Assembly (NCBI GenBank): GCA_016719945.1
Contig: JADJYE010000033.1
Location: forward strand, 124,001-188,000
Length of the DNA: 64,000 bases
Source of the DNA: Polyangiaceae bacterium
Lineage (GTDB): Bacteria > Myxococcota_A > Polyangia > Polyangiales > Polyangiaceae
Reading direction: 5' to 3'
Shown here: positions 1 through 8,448 of the stretch, piece after piece
Position numbering within the stretch: the stretch's first letter is position 1
How the letters are laid out: each line of letters begins with the position of its first letter
Notes under the pieces: model-generated
What the model saw: only the letters and a program-made list of their open reading frames with translations
The model's database searches: none
Told to the model about the DNA's origin: nothing
Program-made: the position numbers and the translations under genes

Positions 1-1389
1 TCCTTCTCGCCGCAGCTCGCGTGGACCGAGGCGGCGCAGGTGGTCGGCGACTCGCTGCTGGTGGTGGCTCAGTACCACCAGTCTCACAACCAGCGCAGCA
101 GGCTCTATTCGTTCGAGCTCACGAGCGGCAAGCTCCGCTGGGCTTCGGAGAACGACGTGATGAACGCGCAGACGTTCGCGGTGACCAAGGATCACGTCGC
201 GACCGGCTTCGGTGGGACGGGCGTCCCCGACCACGTGTTCTGGATCGATCGCGCGACGGGCAGCACCCTGCAGAAGGTCGCGCTGAAGTCGGCGCCAGAT
301 CACGTCCAGCTCAAGGAGGGCCGACTCTTCGTGCGCACCTACGACACGAACGTGGTGCTCGACGCCTCGTCGCCGATGGCCGCAGCGCCGCCGGCCACGC
401 TGCCGCCGCGAGCAGAAAGCGCCAGGGCGGCGTGGCCGGACTCTGCCCGCTGCGCGGTCGAGCGGGCGATCGCCGCGACCGAGGCCCGCGACCAGCCGAA
501 GCTCGCCGCCGCGGTCGAGGCGCTCCAAGCCGAGAAGATCGAGGCGAGCTTCGCTGGCGCGTTCGACGGCGCGCTGCGGTTCTTCGAACAGCAGAAGGCG
601 AGGGGAGGGCTCGACCTGGCGACCGTGAAGCCGGTCAAGATGCCCGCCCCGCCCTGGGACGCGACCGTGCTCGAGCCCGCGGGCCCCGCTCCCGCGTCGA
701 CCCCCAAGCTCGTGAAGCTCTCGACGTCGAAGGGCGGCCAGCCGCTGGTGATGCGGCGCGGAAAGTATGATCCGGCACGACCGTGGATCATCCCGCCCGT
801 CGAGAAGGGCAAGGTCCCGTTCGGCGCGCGAGGCGATATCCCCAGCCAATACGGCCTGGAGGATCTTCGCGTGATCATCCCGAGCGGTGACCGGCTGCTG
901 CTCGTCTACGGCGGCCGCTACCTGGCGGTGACGCGCGGCGACGAGACCGAGGCCATCTTCGATCTGGAGACGTACAGGCACCCGCCGAAGGTGAGCGACC
1001 AGTGGAAGGAGTTCGCCGTCTCCGACGTCACGTACGCCCAGGTCGCGGACGGCGTCGTGTATGTCGCCAACGGCGGAGGGTCCTACGCGAAGGAGATGTT
1101 CGGGAAGAAGGCGTTCGTCAGCGCGATCTCCCTGTCGACGAAGAAGCTGCTGTGGCGCAGCAAGCCGCTCGTGCACGGCGCTGGCCCCTTCGCGCTGACG
1201 AAGGACTTCCTCGTCACTGGCTACGGCTTCACCGACGAGCCCGACAACCTCTTCGTCTTGCGACGCGACACCGGCGCCGTCGCGGCGAGCATGCCTCTCG
1301 AGAGCGCACCCGACGAGGTCAGCATCAACGGTGATCGCGTGACCGTGCAGGCGTACGCCCACAGCTACGAGATCGAGCTCAAGCGCTAG
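1..1389 (+). CDS. PQQ-like beta-propeller repeat protein (5' end outside window)
   Basis: The frame is open from base 1, so the N-terminus lies upstream of the window. The N-terminal part (GKLRWASEN ... TFAVTKDHVATGFG ... FWIDRATGS) and the C-terminal part (KKLLWRSKP ... FALTKDFLVTGYG ... FVLRRDTGA) are two versions of the same about 90-residue unit, each ending in SAPD(H/E)V. They are joined by an Ala/Pro-rich linker. Such W-motif repeats form PQQ-type propellers that usually act as extracytoplasmic or lipoprotein binding scaffolds. No catalytic residues are visible and the ligand is unknown. The stop overlaps the end of the convergent ketopantoate reductase gene by about 11 bp. Confidence 0.75.
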   Translation, partial: SFSPQLAWTEAAQVVGDSLLVVAQYHQSHNQRSRLYSFELTSGKLRWASENDVMNAQTFAVTKDHVATGFGGTGVPDHVFWIDRATGSTLQKVALKSAPDHVQLKEGRLFVRTYDTNVVLDASSPMAAAPPATLPPRAESARAAWPDSARCAVERAIAATEARDQPKLAAAVEALQAEKIEASFAGAFDGALRFFEQQKARGGLDLATVKPVKMPAPPWDATVLEPAGPAPASTPKLVKLSTSKGGQPLVMRRGKYDPARPWIIPPVEKGKVPFGARGDIPSQYGLEDLRVIIPSGDRLLLVYGGRYLAVTRGDETEAIFDLETYRHPPKVSDQWKEFAVSDVTYAQVADGVVYVANGGGSYAKEMFGKKAFVSAISLSTKKLLWRSKPLVHGAGPFALTKDFLVTGYGFTDEPDNLFVLRRDTGAVAASMPLESAPDEVSINGDRVTVQAYAHSYEIELKR

Positions 1390-2595
1390 GCTTGTCGTCG
1401 CCTTCGTCGCGCGCGGTGTCGGGCGCGGTGCTCTCGGTCGGCGGCCGCGCGTCGACCTCGGTCGGCGGGGCCGCGCTCTCGGGCTCTGCCTCGGGCTCAG
1501 GCGTCTGGGGGTTCGCGCCGGGGCGATCGAGGCCGGGGGTGCGCCGGCGAGGTCGCGGGTGCGCTCGTAGAACGCGCGCAGCCGCTCGTGAGAGCTCTTG
1601 GCGCGCCCCTTGGCGAGCTCGAGCACCTCGGCGCGGACGGCCGCGTTGATCGGCGTCGCGACGCCGACCTCGGCCCCGCGCAGGACCACCTCACCGTTCA
1701 AGAACTCGATCGCCGGTGGACGACCTCGCTCGATCGCCGCCAGCATGGAGGAGCGCAGCCGCCGGTAGCGAGCACCCACCGCGAGCAACAGGGCGTGCTT
1801 GGCGACCAGGCTCGCGCTGCCGACGCCGGCGGCCTTCTCCGACGGCGTGAGCGCGATCCAGTCGAGATCGAGGGTGCCGGAGACCTTCTCGAGCTTCACC
1901 CCGGCCGCCCGCGCGACCTCGGTCACCTCGGTCATGATCTCGAGGGCGAGGCGCCGCACGTGCCGCTGGCGCATGAGCACGCCGAGCCGATCGCCGCCGA
2001 TCGTCCCGAGCGACGAGATGGCGCAGTTGATGGCGAGCTTCGACCAGCGCGAGCCTCTCAGGTTCTGCGTGGTGGTGGTCGGGCCGATGCACTCGAGCAC
2101 CTGCGCGAGCTCGGCGAGCCGCGCGTCGTCGCCGCCGTCGAGCCGACCGATCTGGAAGCCCCCGGCGCTGGTCCGGTCGTAGAGGCCCGGCTCGAGCATG
2201 CTCGCGCCCCACGCGACGATGGCGCCGATGACGCGATCTTCGCCGACGATCTTGGCGATTCGCTCCTCGCACAGGCCATTCTGGAAGGCCACCATGCGGC
2301 CGTCGTCCGCGAGCAGCGGCGCGACCGAGCGCGCGGCCTCCTCGACCTGAGGCGGCTGGGTCGCGAGCAGGATGAAGTCGAACTTCGGCGCGCTGGCGGG
2401 GACCTTGACCGCGACGCGCCCCCGCACCGTGCCGGGCGCAGCGTCGCCGCGGACGCGGAAGCCATTCGCGTCGATCGCGTCGGCGATGAGCGTGTTTCGC
2501 GTCAGCGTCAGCACGTCGTGGCTCTGCTCGTTGAGGTGCGCAGAGACGACGCCGCCGATCCCCCCGGCGCCCACGACCAAGAAGCGAGTGGCCAC
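1379..2595 (-). CDS. panE: ketopantoate reductase (PanE/ApbA family), C-terminal frameshift
   Basis: Starts at GTG 2595, one base beyond the end of the TerC gene. The N-terminus TRFLVVGAGGIGG is a Rossmann GxGxxG dinucleotide-binding motif. FQNGLCEE, the invariant-lysine segment SRWSKLAINC and NAAVRAEV follow as in 2-dehydropantoate 2-reductases, which make pantoate with NADPH for coenzyme A synthesis. The main frame has no stop before the window edge. Near 1500-1550 it must change by one missing base into a frame encoding an acidic tail (NPQTPEPEAEPES) that ends at TGA 1379-1381. The tail is absent from typical PanE (about 300 residues) and looks disordered. Other members of the family act on related 2-oxo acids, so pantothenate function is likely but not proven. 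Confidence 0.75.
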
Positions 2596-2596
2596 C

Positions 2597-3685
2597 TCAG
2601 GTCTCCCCGGGGCGCTCCGCGCCGGGCTTGCCGGCCGGGTCCTCGGCGGGCGGTGGCGGAGGCACGGCCACCGACGACTTCGGCGGCTCCTCCTCCTCTT
2701 CGTCTTTCTTCAGGATCTGGGAGACGACCACACCGCCGGCGAGGGTGAGCACGATGACGCCGAGCGAGATCCAGGACGGCGGGTGCCACCACATCGACAG
2801 CAGCATCTTCACCCCGACGAACCCGAGCACGATGATGAGGCTGTATTTCAGGTACGCGAACTGGCGCAGCAGGCTCGCCAGGGCGAAGTACAGCGACCTC
2901 AGGCCGAGGATCGCGAAGATGTTCGACGTGAAGACGATGAAGGGGTCGGCGTACGACTTCGCGTCGAACACGCCGAACACCGCGGGGATCGAGTCGACCG
3001 CGAAGAGCACGTCGCTCGCCTCGACCACCACGAGCACGAGGAAGAGCGGGGTGAAGACCCTCTTGCCGTCGACGGTGGTTCGGAACTTGTCGCCGTCGAG
3101 CTTCGACGTGAACGGCAGGTACTTCCTCGACACCTTGACGATGGCGCTGTCTTCCGGGTCGAAGTCGTCGTCGCCCTTCGAGGCGGCCATCTTGTAGGCC
3201 GTGTAGACCAGGATGGCGCCGAAGATCTGGATCGACCATTTGAACGACGCGATCAGCGCCGCCCCGAGGAGGATCATCGTGATGCGCAGGATGACCGCGC
3301 CCAAGATGCCCCAGAACAGCACCCGGTGCTGCAGCTCTCCCGCGATCTTGAAGTAACGGAAGATCAGCGCGATGACGAAGATGTTGTCGAGGCTGAGGCT
3401 GAGCTCGACGAGGTACCCGGTGAAGAAGTAAGCGGCCGCCTCTTGGCCCGTGAGCGGGTGGTGTCCCGCCGGCGCGTCGACGCCCAGGCCGAACAGTTGG
3501 TTCTGGTAGATGAAATAGACGCCAACGTTGAACGACAGCGCGACGCAGATCCACAGCCCGGTCCACTTGAGCGCGCTCTTGGTGGACGGGATCTCGTTCG
3601 ACTTGTGGAAAACCCCGAGATCCAGCGCCAGGAACAGCGCGATCATCAGGAGGAAGCCGCCCCAGGCTAGGAACTGCACGCCCAT
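2597..3685 (-). CDS. TerC/Alx family integral membrane protein
   Basis: 362 residues with about nine hydrophobic segments. The family motifs ELSLSLDNIFVIAL and VVVEASDVLFAVDSIPA carry the conserved membrane acidic residues expected for divalent metal handling. Relatives include Alx, a manganese exporter, and TerC, linked to tellurite resistance. The C-terminus has a cytoplasmic tail, acidic then proline-rich (KKDEEEEEPPKSS). It lies immediately before panE with a one-base gap and is probably co-transcribed with it. Family assignment is secure; the transported ion is inferred. Confidence 0.9.
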   Translation of the reverse strand: MGVQFLAWGGFLLMIALFLALDLGVFHKSNEIPSTKSALKWTGLWICVALSFNVGVYFIYQNQLFGLGVDAPAGHHPLTGQEAAAYFFTGYLVELSLSLDNIFVIALIFRYFKIAGELQHRVLFWGILGAVILRITMILLGAALIASFKWSIQIFGAILVYTAYKMAASKGDDDFDPEDSAIVKVSRKYLPFTSKLDGDKFRTTVDGKRVFTPLFLVLVVVEASDVLFAVDSIPAVFGVFDAKSYADPFIVFTSNIFAILGLRSLYFALASLLRQFAYLKYSLIIVLGFVGVKMLLSMWWHPPSWISLGVIVLTLAGGVVVSQILKKDEEEEEPPKSSVAVPPPPPAEDPAGKPGAERPGET

Positions 3686-3726
3686 GAGTTACCCGGGCCG
3701 ACCCGCAATGTCGAGCGCGAGCTGAC

Positions 3727-4706
3727 TCACCCTGGCAGCAACACGTCGAGGGCTCTGGGGACGACCTCGACCGTCAACGGAAGGCTCCCGAGCGGCTCGC
3801 CGTCGACGTCGAGCAGGAAGACCGGATCGATGTCCCGGTTCTTCAACACCAGCTCCACCTTGTTGCAGGAAAAGTGCCGAACGTCGGGGCTCTTGAGGTG
3901 GGCGCCGGAGTAGATGGCCGAGCTGGCCGTCGCGAACTTGAGCCGAGAGGCCCCGCCCAGGTCCACGATCTCGAAGACGCCATCGTCGACGCGCGCCATG
4001 GGCGCGACGTGCATCCCCGAGCCGAAGTATTGCCCGTTGCAGATCGCGATGGTGCGCGTCTTCAGCTCGAGCTCGCGCACCTCGCCGTTCAGCTCGATGC
4101 GCGCGGCGAGCACCCCGACCTGGCTCTTGAGCAGGGCGCGGGTCGAGGCGGCGAAGTACGCGACCGGGCCCGACATCCAGCGGCTCAGGTCGGCGACGTA
4201 GCGATCGACGAGGCCCCCCATGCCGGCCGAGAGGATGTTCACGAAGTAGGCTCGCCCCCGCTGGCCACGGGTGTCGGTGTGCTCGAACCGGCCCACGTCG
4301 ATCGGCTTCTGTGGCCCGCGGCGATCACCGAGAGGTAGCGGTCGAGCCGCGGCTCGATGCCGAGCGTTCGGCACAGGTCCGAGCCGGTGCCGCGGCCGAT
4401 GATCCCGAGGGTCGTGCCCGCGTGGCCCGCCTCCTTCGCGAGCATCAGCCCGTTGACCACCTCGTGGATGGAGCCGTCTCCGCCGGTGGCGATGACCAGG
4501 GACCGTCCCGCAGCTGCGGCCGCTCGGGCGATCTCGACCGCGTGCCTCGGGCGCTCGGTGAGCGCCAGGTCGACGCCGCCGATCGCCGCCTCGATGACCT
4601 TCTGCATCGCCTCGACGCCCTGTCCCGCGCGGCCCCCACCGGCGCGTGGGTTCAGGATGACGAGCGGGCGGCTCGCTGAGCCAGCGCCGTTCGAACCGGC
4701 GCTCAC
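3727..4706 (-). CDS. diacylglycerol/sphingosine kinase family protein (frameshifted)
   Basis: Starts at GTG 4706, overlapping the stop of the upstream lipoprotein (GTGA). Residues 1-130 hold the DAGK catalytic signature: ILNPRAGGGRAG, ATGGDGSIHEVVNGL and GRGTGSDLCRTLG, the nucleotide-binding GGDGT-type loop. The C-terminal beta domain (YFVNILSAGMGG ... ICNGQYFGSGMHVAPMA ... DVDGEPLG) lies in another frame. The switch is at about 4310, where one base appears to be missing (VIAAG then PQKPIDVGR). Family members phosphorylate diacylglycerol or related lipids with ATP at the membrane (DgkB, YegS, LCB5 type). If the gap is an assembly error, the repaired protein of about 326 residues is complete. 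Confidence 0.8.
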
Positions 4707-5638
4707 TTCTTCTTCGCCTTTGCGGCGTCCTTCAGCTTGGCGAGCGCGTCGTCGTACGAGCTCTTGAGGTCCTTGGTGCGCTGCTCGAGGTCCTCGAGGT
4801 TCTTCTTCGCGTCGATCTCCGCCTGATCGACCTTCACGAGCTGGGCCTCGGCTCGCTTGACACGCTCTCGGCGGTTCTTGTCACCCTCGGGCGACGACTT
4901 GCCGGCCTGCTTGGGCGGCGCGTTCTCTTCCTCCAGGGTGCGCTTGATGTGCTCGCGCGCGGCGGCCGACGCCGTGACCATCGCCTCGAGCTCGAGCTTG
5001 GCCTCGGGCATCGCGACGTGGACCACGAAGCTCGCCTGCGAGACCTCGAAGGCGAGCTGCTCGAGCACCGGGACGTTCTTCTTTCCGAGGGCGTCCTCGT
5101 GGCGCTCGATCAGCAGGAACGAGTCGTTGGTCTGCTTGAGGCGCTCCTCGATGCGCTCCTCGAAGCCCTTCTTCAGGCCAGCGTTCACGGCGCCCCAGGC
5201 GTCGACCTCGCAGGTCTTCTGCTTCGCGGCGTAGTCGACCGCGCCGCCGATCTTCTTCGCGATCTCGTCGTGCTCGTCCTGGAAGAAGTCGATGGTGACG
5301 GTGAGCTCGCGGACCTCGGCGGCGTGAGCGCCGTCCTTGCCGGCAGTGTCGGCCGCACTGACGATCTCGAGCACGACGTCCCAGTCGGTCGGGTCGCTGA
5401 CCTTGTCGGCGCCGCTGGGCATCGACGCGATCAGCTGCTTGGCCTTCTCCTCGCGCTCGCGGAGCCTCTTCGACACGCGCTCGACGCGGTCGGGGATGCG
5501 CAGGGCGGTCGACCGCTGGTCGATCGAGATGTCGTAGGGGTTCTTGGGCTCTTGCTCGCAGCCAGCGGAGCCAGCGACGAGGGCGAACATGAATCCGATC
5601 AGGAGGTTTCGCACGGACGGGATGGGACCCCCACCCAT
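4703..5638 (-). CDS. putative lipoprotein with long coiled coil, unknown function
   Basis: The N-terminus has a signal peptide with lipobox LVAGSAGC. The rest is charged and helical (ERVSKRLREREEKAKQ, RRERVKRAEAQLVKV, DLEQRTKDLKSS) and rich in Lys, Glu and Ala, predicting coiled coils, with one internal Cys (KTCEVD). There is no recognised domain. An internal start (VRNLLIGFM) nearer the hydrophobic segment is possible. It lies directly upstream of the diacylglycerol-kinase-like gene with a 4-bp overlap, so the two are probably co-translated. The role, perhaps envelope structure, is not established. Confidence 0.7.
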   Translation of the reverse strand: MGGGPIPSVRNLLIGFMFALVAGSAGCEQEPKNPYDISIDQRSTALRIPDRVERVSKRLREREEKAKQLIASMPSGADKVSDPTDWDVVLEIVSAADTAGKDGAHAAEVRELTVTIDFFQDEHDEIAKKIGGAVDYAAKQKTCEVDAWGAVNAGLKKGFEERIEERLKQTNDSFLLIERHEDALGKKNVPVLEQLAFEVSQASFVVHVAMPEAKLELEAMVTASAAAREHIKRTLEEENAPPKQAGKSSPEGDKNRRERVKRAEAQLVKVDQAEIDAKKNLEDLEQRTKDLKSSYDDALAKLKDAAKAKKK

Positions 5639-5716
5639 GCGTGATCGTCAACCCTCGCGTCGGGAGGTTTGGCGGCGAGGCCTGTCTCGCGGCAATTTTC
5701 CCGGCGGGCCGTACGT

Positions 5717-6844
5717 TCAGCCGCCGGTGCTCGAAGCGAACGGGAGCCCGGCGAGCGCGCTCGGCAGCGCGTTGCCGGGCGCGGGGCACGCGACCTTGCG
5801 CACGGCCGCGTCGGCGAGCGGCACGACCTTGACCCCGCCCTCGGCCATGTCGGCGAGCGCGTGCGCGAGGGCGTCGGAGCGCATGTAGTCGTGCACCAAC
5901 AGGACGCCGCCGCTCTTCGAGTATTTCTCCATGTTGCTCGTGAGGAACGCGAAGTCGCTGCGCTTGTCGGGGACCGTGTCGCCCGACGCGCCGTGCCACA
6001 TCACGTTCATCATGTTCAGGCGACGCAGCGCCTGGTCGTACAGCGCTCTGCCGGCGGCGCCATCGGTCTGCACGTAGGGACCGCCCCCCGGCGGCCGCGA
6101 GTAAAGGACGTCGTACGGGCGCTGGTCGTCGTCGTAACCGCGGGCGTCCAGCAGATCGCGGTGCCGCGCGGCGTAGGTCTCGAAGCTGTCGCGGATCTTG
6201 TGGGCCGGGAGCCACGCTGCCGGGTCGCGCTCGAAGACCTGCTCGAACATGTCGTCGAAGTCGTCACCCGAGGTGGCCACGAGCGAGATATCGATGAGCA
6301 TCGCGGTGACGGCGTGCTGGCCGACGATGGTCTCGACCGTCGCCTCGGGAGCGCCCACCTTCGTCATGTTGACGTCGTGGGAGTACGAGTGGGACCCGAG
6401 CGTGTGTCCCTCGTCGACGACCCGCTGCACGAGCCTGTAGGTGTCGCGGTTGATCGCGCGTCCGACGACGAAGAACGTGGCGGGCAGCTCGTGAGCCGCG
6501 AGCTGGTCGAGCACGCGGGGGGTCGCCGTCGGGTGGGGCCCGTCGTCGAACGTCAGGACTACCTCGCCCTTGCTCCACGGGTCGGTCCGGTAGAGCCCGG
6601 CGGAGCCCAGGCTCGTGCTCGCCTCCAGGCACGCCCTCGGGCTCGCCGGTTCGGCAGCGGGCAGCAGCGGGAAGCGCGTCGCTTCCGGCTGAGCCCCGAG
6701 CAGCTCTGCGAGCGGATCGGTCGCTTGGAGGGGGGCGGGCGCTGCGTGCGTCGCGCGGGCTGGCGTCGACGGCGCCTTCACGTCGGGGGGCTGGCTGCAG
6801 GCGACAGTTACGAGGGTCAGCGCGGCGGCGAGGCTCTTCTGCAT
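5717..6844 (-). CDS. polysaccharide deacetylase (NodB domain) lipoprotein
   Basis: The first 20 residues form a lipoprotein signal (LTLVTVAC). The NodB homology domain starts at about residue 90: VVLTFDDGPHPTATP holds the catalytic base Asp and metal-binding Asp, and LGSHSYSHDVNM supplies the two metal-binding His. GVLLVHDYM is the late motif with the catalytic His. These carbohydrate esterase 4 enzymes remove N-acetyl groups from peptidoglycan or chitin-like glycans. It is probably anchored to a membrane leaflet facing the periplasm. Its start lies only 22 bp from the longest start of the divergent PPTase gene. Confidence 0.88.
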   Translation of the reverse strand: MQKSLAAALTLVTVACSQPPDVKAPSTPARATHAAPAPLQATDPLAELLGAQPEATRFPLLPAAEPASPRACLEASTSLGSAGLYRTDPWSKGEVVLTFDDGPHPTATPRVLDQLAAHELPATFFVVGRAINRDTYRLVQRVVDEGHTLGSHSYSHDVNMTKVGAPEATVETIVGQHAVTAMLIDISLVATSGDDFDDMFEQVFERDPAAWLPAHKIRDSFETYAARHRDLLDARGYDDDQRPYDVLYSRPPGGGPYVQTDGAAGRALYDQALRRLNMMNVMWHGASGDTVPDKRSDFAFLTSNMEKYSKSGGVLLVHDYMRSDALAHALADMAEGGVKVVPLADAAVRKVACPAPGNALPSALAGLPFASSTGG

Positions 6845-6866
6845 CTCGCCGGGACTACCGGCGACC

Positions 6867-7661
6867 GTGACAGCCTCAAGCCCCTCTTCTTCTCGAGGGA
6901 GGGCTCGGGTACACCCGCTGCGTTTGGAGCTCGAGCTCGTCCTCGCCCCCGTGAACGACTCCCTGCTGGCGCTCGGCGAGGCGGAGCTGTGCGCGCGCTG
7001 GGGACTGTCCCCGGCCGAGGCCGCGAGGGGGGCCGCGTTCGTCTTGCCTCGCGACCGCGCCGAGCACGCGAGCGCGCGCGCCGTCGTGCGCGCGGAGCTC
7101 GCTCGACGCCTGCGGACCGAGCCGGCCGAGCTCGCGTTCGAGCGCGGAAGTCATGGCAGGCCGCGCCTCGCGGCGCCCTTCCACGACGCGGACATCGATT
7201 TCAACGTGGCCCACTCGGACGGCCTCGTCGTGTGCCTGCTCGGGCCCGCGGGCACGCTCTTCGGTGTGGACGTGGAGCGCGCGACGCGCCCGCGCGATCT
7301 GCAAGTGGCCAGCGACTTCTTCGCGCCCTCCGAGGTCGAAGAGCTCCTCGCGCTCGCGCCTGCCCAGCGCCTGCGCCGGTTCTACGAGCTGTGGACCTCG
7401 AAGGAGGCCTACATCAAGGCGCGCGGGTTGGGGCTGGCCATTCCGCTCGACAGCTTTCGCTTCTCGTTCACCCACGAGCGCCCGCTGCTCACGATCGAGA
7501 GCGGCGCGCCTCGGCTCGAGGACGGCAGCGCCGATCGGGGCGACGCGTGGTCGTTCCAGCACCTCGAAGAGGGCGAGCACCTGATCGCGGCAGGCGTCCG
7601 CGCCGAACCGGGCTCGCTCGTGATCCGTCGCTTCACCTGGCCTTGCGATAGGGCGCCTTGA
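6867..7661 (+). CDS. Sfp-type 4'-phosphopantetheinyl transferase
   Basis: Motifs in order are HGRPRLAAP, FNVAHSDG, GVDVERATR (magnesium-binding acidic pair) and FYELWTSKEAYIKARGLGL, the W-(S/T)KEA(Y/F)-K signature of the Sfp/AcpT superfamily. The enzyme moves phosphopantetheine from CoA to a serine of ACP or PCP domains. The free ACP at 18.1 kb and the ACP domain of the fusion at 20-25 kb are obvious local partners. GTG 6951 is an alternative start that would leave a promoter gap to the divergent deacetylase. The 3' end overlaps the convergent regulator gene by 29 bp. Confidence 0.9.
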   Translation: MTASSPSSSRGRARVHPLRLELELVLAPVNDSLLALGEAELCARWGLSPAEAARGAAFVLPRDRAEHASARAVVRAELARRLRTEPAELAFERGSHGRPRLAAPFHDADIDFNVAHSDGLVVCLLGPAGTLFGVDVERATRPRDLQVASDFFAPSEVEELLALAPAQRLRRFYELWTSKEAYIKARGLGLAIPLDSFRFSFTHERPLLTIESGAPRLEDGSADRGDAWSFQHLEEGEHLIAAGVRAEPGSLVIRRFTWPCDRAP

Positions 7662-8373
7662 CCTCGCCCTCCGCGAGGCTCGACAGGCCGGCCCTGTCGG
7701 TGATCGACACGCTCTTGCGGCTCACCTGGACCAGCCCGCGGCTGGCGAGGGCGGCCAGCGCACGCGACAGCGTCTCGGGCTCCATCCCGAGCAGGCCCGC
7801 GATGACGGCGCGCGGCGCGCCGATCGCCTGGTTCTGGGCCTCGGCGTCGAGCAGCCAGGTCGCGACGCGGACCACCGAGTTGCCGTCGGCGCCAGCGCGC
7901 CGCGGCGCGTCGGTACACTGAGCCTCGACCACGCAGCCGAGCAGCGCGAGCGCCGCGCCGGATCGGCGGGCCAGCCACGCCTGCACTGCGTCCTTCGAGG
8001 CGACGCACACGACGACGTCCGTGACGGCGTTCGCCGTGTCGAGGTAGGTCGGGCGCTGCAGCCCTTCGAGCCCGAGGATCGAACCGGGCCTGCGGAGGGT
8101 CCACACCGCCGCCGCGCGCGCGTCGACCGCGCGGGACAGCGACACCAAGCCGCGCTTCACGAACCAGACCTTCTCCGCGGGCTCCCCCTCTACGAACAGG
8201 TTGGCGCCCGCTCTGCGAGACCGGTCGAGCATGACACAGCACTCGCCGCGGCCCACGCCCGACGCGGCCCCGATGGGGCACTTGGCGCAGGCCGGATCCC
8301 GTATCGCCACGTCGTGACCTCCTTCAGCCTGATCCGTAGCTCCGCCGAGGCGCCGCGCGAAGTGCGCTAGCAA
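7633..8373 (-). CDS. Crp/Fnr family transcription regulator, FNR-like
   Basis: The N-terminal segment has clustered cysteines (CAKCP ... GECC), as in FNR proteins that bind an oxygen-labile 4Fe-4S cluster. More Cys lie in the core (VVVCVAS, LLGCVVEAQC). A cyclic-nucleotide-binding-type beta roll follows (LFVEGEPAEKVWFVKRGLV). The C-terminal winged helix has the recognition sequence MEPETLSRAL. Its E-x-x-S-R pattern is that of FNR, which reads TTGAT-N4-ATCAA. Boxes of that type lie beside the divergent radical SAM gene and before the operon at 9.78 kb, so control of both by oxygen or redox state is a reasonable inference. The initiator codon is not settled. Confidence 0.82.
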   Translation of the reverse strand: MLAHFARRLGGATDQAEGGHDVAIRDPACAKCPIGAASGVGRGECCVMLDRSRRAGANLFVEGEPAEKVWFVKRGLVSLSRAVDARAAAVWTLRRPGSILGLEGLQRPTYLDTANAVTDVVVCVASKDAVQAWLARRSGAALALLGCVVEAQCTDAPRRAGADGNSVVRVATWLLDAEAQNQAIGAPRAVIAGLLGMEPETLSRALAALASRGLVQVSRKSVSITDRAGLSSLAEGEVKAPYRKAR

Positions 8374-8400
8374 GAATAATGCGCCCGCCGCGGCCGGGAC

Positions 8401-8414
8401 ATGATCCCGATCAA
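8401..8414. promoter_or_regulatory. FNR-like box in divergent promoter region
   Basis: ATGATCCCGATCAA matches the FNR consensus TTGAT-N4-ATCAA except for the first base. It lies between the FNR-like regulator (start 8373, minus) and the probable radical SAM start (ATG 8449), 34 bp before that ATG. It would fall inside the coding region if the longer start at 8401 were used, which is one reason to prefer 8449. Confidence 0.5.
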
Positions 8415-8448
8415 GTTAGCCGGCGTCCAGCGCTGCCAATGGCGGGCC

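Noticed and set aside
1588..2748. 386-codon plus-strand frame over panE
   Set aside because: Antisense to a gene with a clear Rossmann motif and ketopantoate reductase segments; no protein-like features.
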